DNA of 64,000 nt from the NCBI RefSeq assembly GCF_000411555.1, contig NZ_KE150487.1, positions 287,768 to 351,767 of the forward strand. The letters run 5' to 3'. The position numbers were made by a program, and so were the translations under genes. Position 1 is the first letter of the stretch. Every line of letters begins with the position of its first letter. Of the stretch, positions 63,976 to 64,000 are shown one piece after another. The DNA is from Atopobium sp. oral taxon 199 str. F0494 (GTDB lineage: Bacteria > Actinomycetota > Coriobacteriia > Coriobacteriales > Atopobiaceae). Under the pieces are notes generated by a model that saw only the letters and a program-made list of their open reading frames with translations, made no database searches and had not been told where the DNA came from.

Positions 63976-64000
63976 AAGAAGAGCTCGACCGATTAGTATT
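63976..64000 (-). rRNA. rrl: 23S ribosomal RNA, 3' end only
   Basis: The last bases on the minus strand read AATACTAATCGGTCGAGC, the conserved 3' end of 23S rRNA. The rest lies beyond the window. The order 23S-5S shows a normal rRNA operon. Confidence 0.9.

Overview
The window looks like a chromosomal segment of a moderate-GC coriobacterium, most likely Atopobiaceae (Lancefieldella/Atopobium-like). This rests on the mix of Gram-positive-type genes (class C sortases with LPXTG pilins, SecA, FtsEX, a DUF3021/LytTR pair, a SARP-type regulator), a type I-C CRISPR system and moderate base composition. No 16S gene is present, so the genus is an inference. Almost every gene is on the minus strand; fruK is the only clear plus-strand gene.

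Region 1 (1-8.4 kb) is a type I-C CRISPR-Cas locus: the leader-proximal end of the array (five repeats seen, continuing off the left edge), a leader, and the operon cas3-cas5-cas8c-cas7-cas4-cas1-cas2. The 3' end of cas8c has an in-frame ATG that could produce Cas11c. A truncated, frameshifted PTS EIIC remnant follows.

Region 2 (9-13.8 kb) is a N-acetylmuramic acid uptake and recycling operon: murR, murP, mupG (DUF871) and murQ. Region 3 (14-22.5 kb) is a housekeeping envelope and translation block: glmM, acpS, nnr, alr, udg and tsaE, plus rplM-rpsI. Its tail is unusual: a GHKL ATPase gene overlaps the tsaE stop and is followed by a STAS-like DUF4325 gene. Region 4 (22.7-25.8 kb) holds a PfkB-family kinase, a patatin-like lipase and a DUF3021/LytTR pair.

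Region 5 (26-33.4 kb) is a sortase-assembled pilus locus: a VWA-domain tip protein with an LPYAG signal, then two pilin/class C sortase pairs with LPITG signals. About 1.6 kb of decayed sequence follows.

Region 6 (about 35.0-44.2 kb) is a decaying integrative and mobilizable element inserted at the 3' end of the tmRNA gene ssrA. It has a multiply broken large serine recombinase, an intact restriction-modification pair with a ribbon-helix-helix gene, a frameshifted Mob/Pre relaxase, a twice-frameshifted primase/helicase, an excisionase-like gene, and palindromes that could be oriT or replication sites. The 8-bp direct repeat TGGTGGAG marks both ends. One copy is the CCA-encoding end of ssrA. 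The other lies inside the recombinase 3' coding end, which imitates the tmRNA T-arm.

Region 7 (44.2-50.1 kb) carries the trans-translation and RNA-quality genes ssrA, smpB and rnr, with a TPR gene, rubredoxin and a DUF1275 protein. An unexplained repeat cluster lies just upstream of ssrA. Region 8 (50.2-60 kb) has an amidohydrolase/APC permease pair, ftsX-ftsE, a YitT-family protein, prfB (with SPT in place of the usual SPF stop-codon tripeptide) and secA. Region 9 (60-64 kb) has a 1003-residue NTPase-SARP regulator and the 3' end of an rRNA operon (5S and the last bases of 23S).
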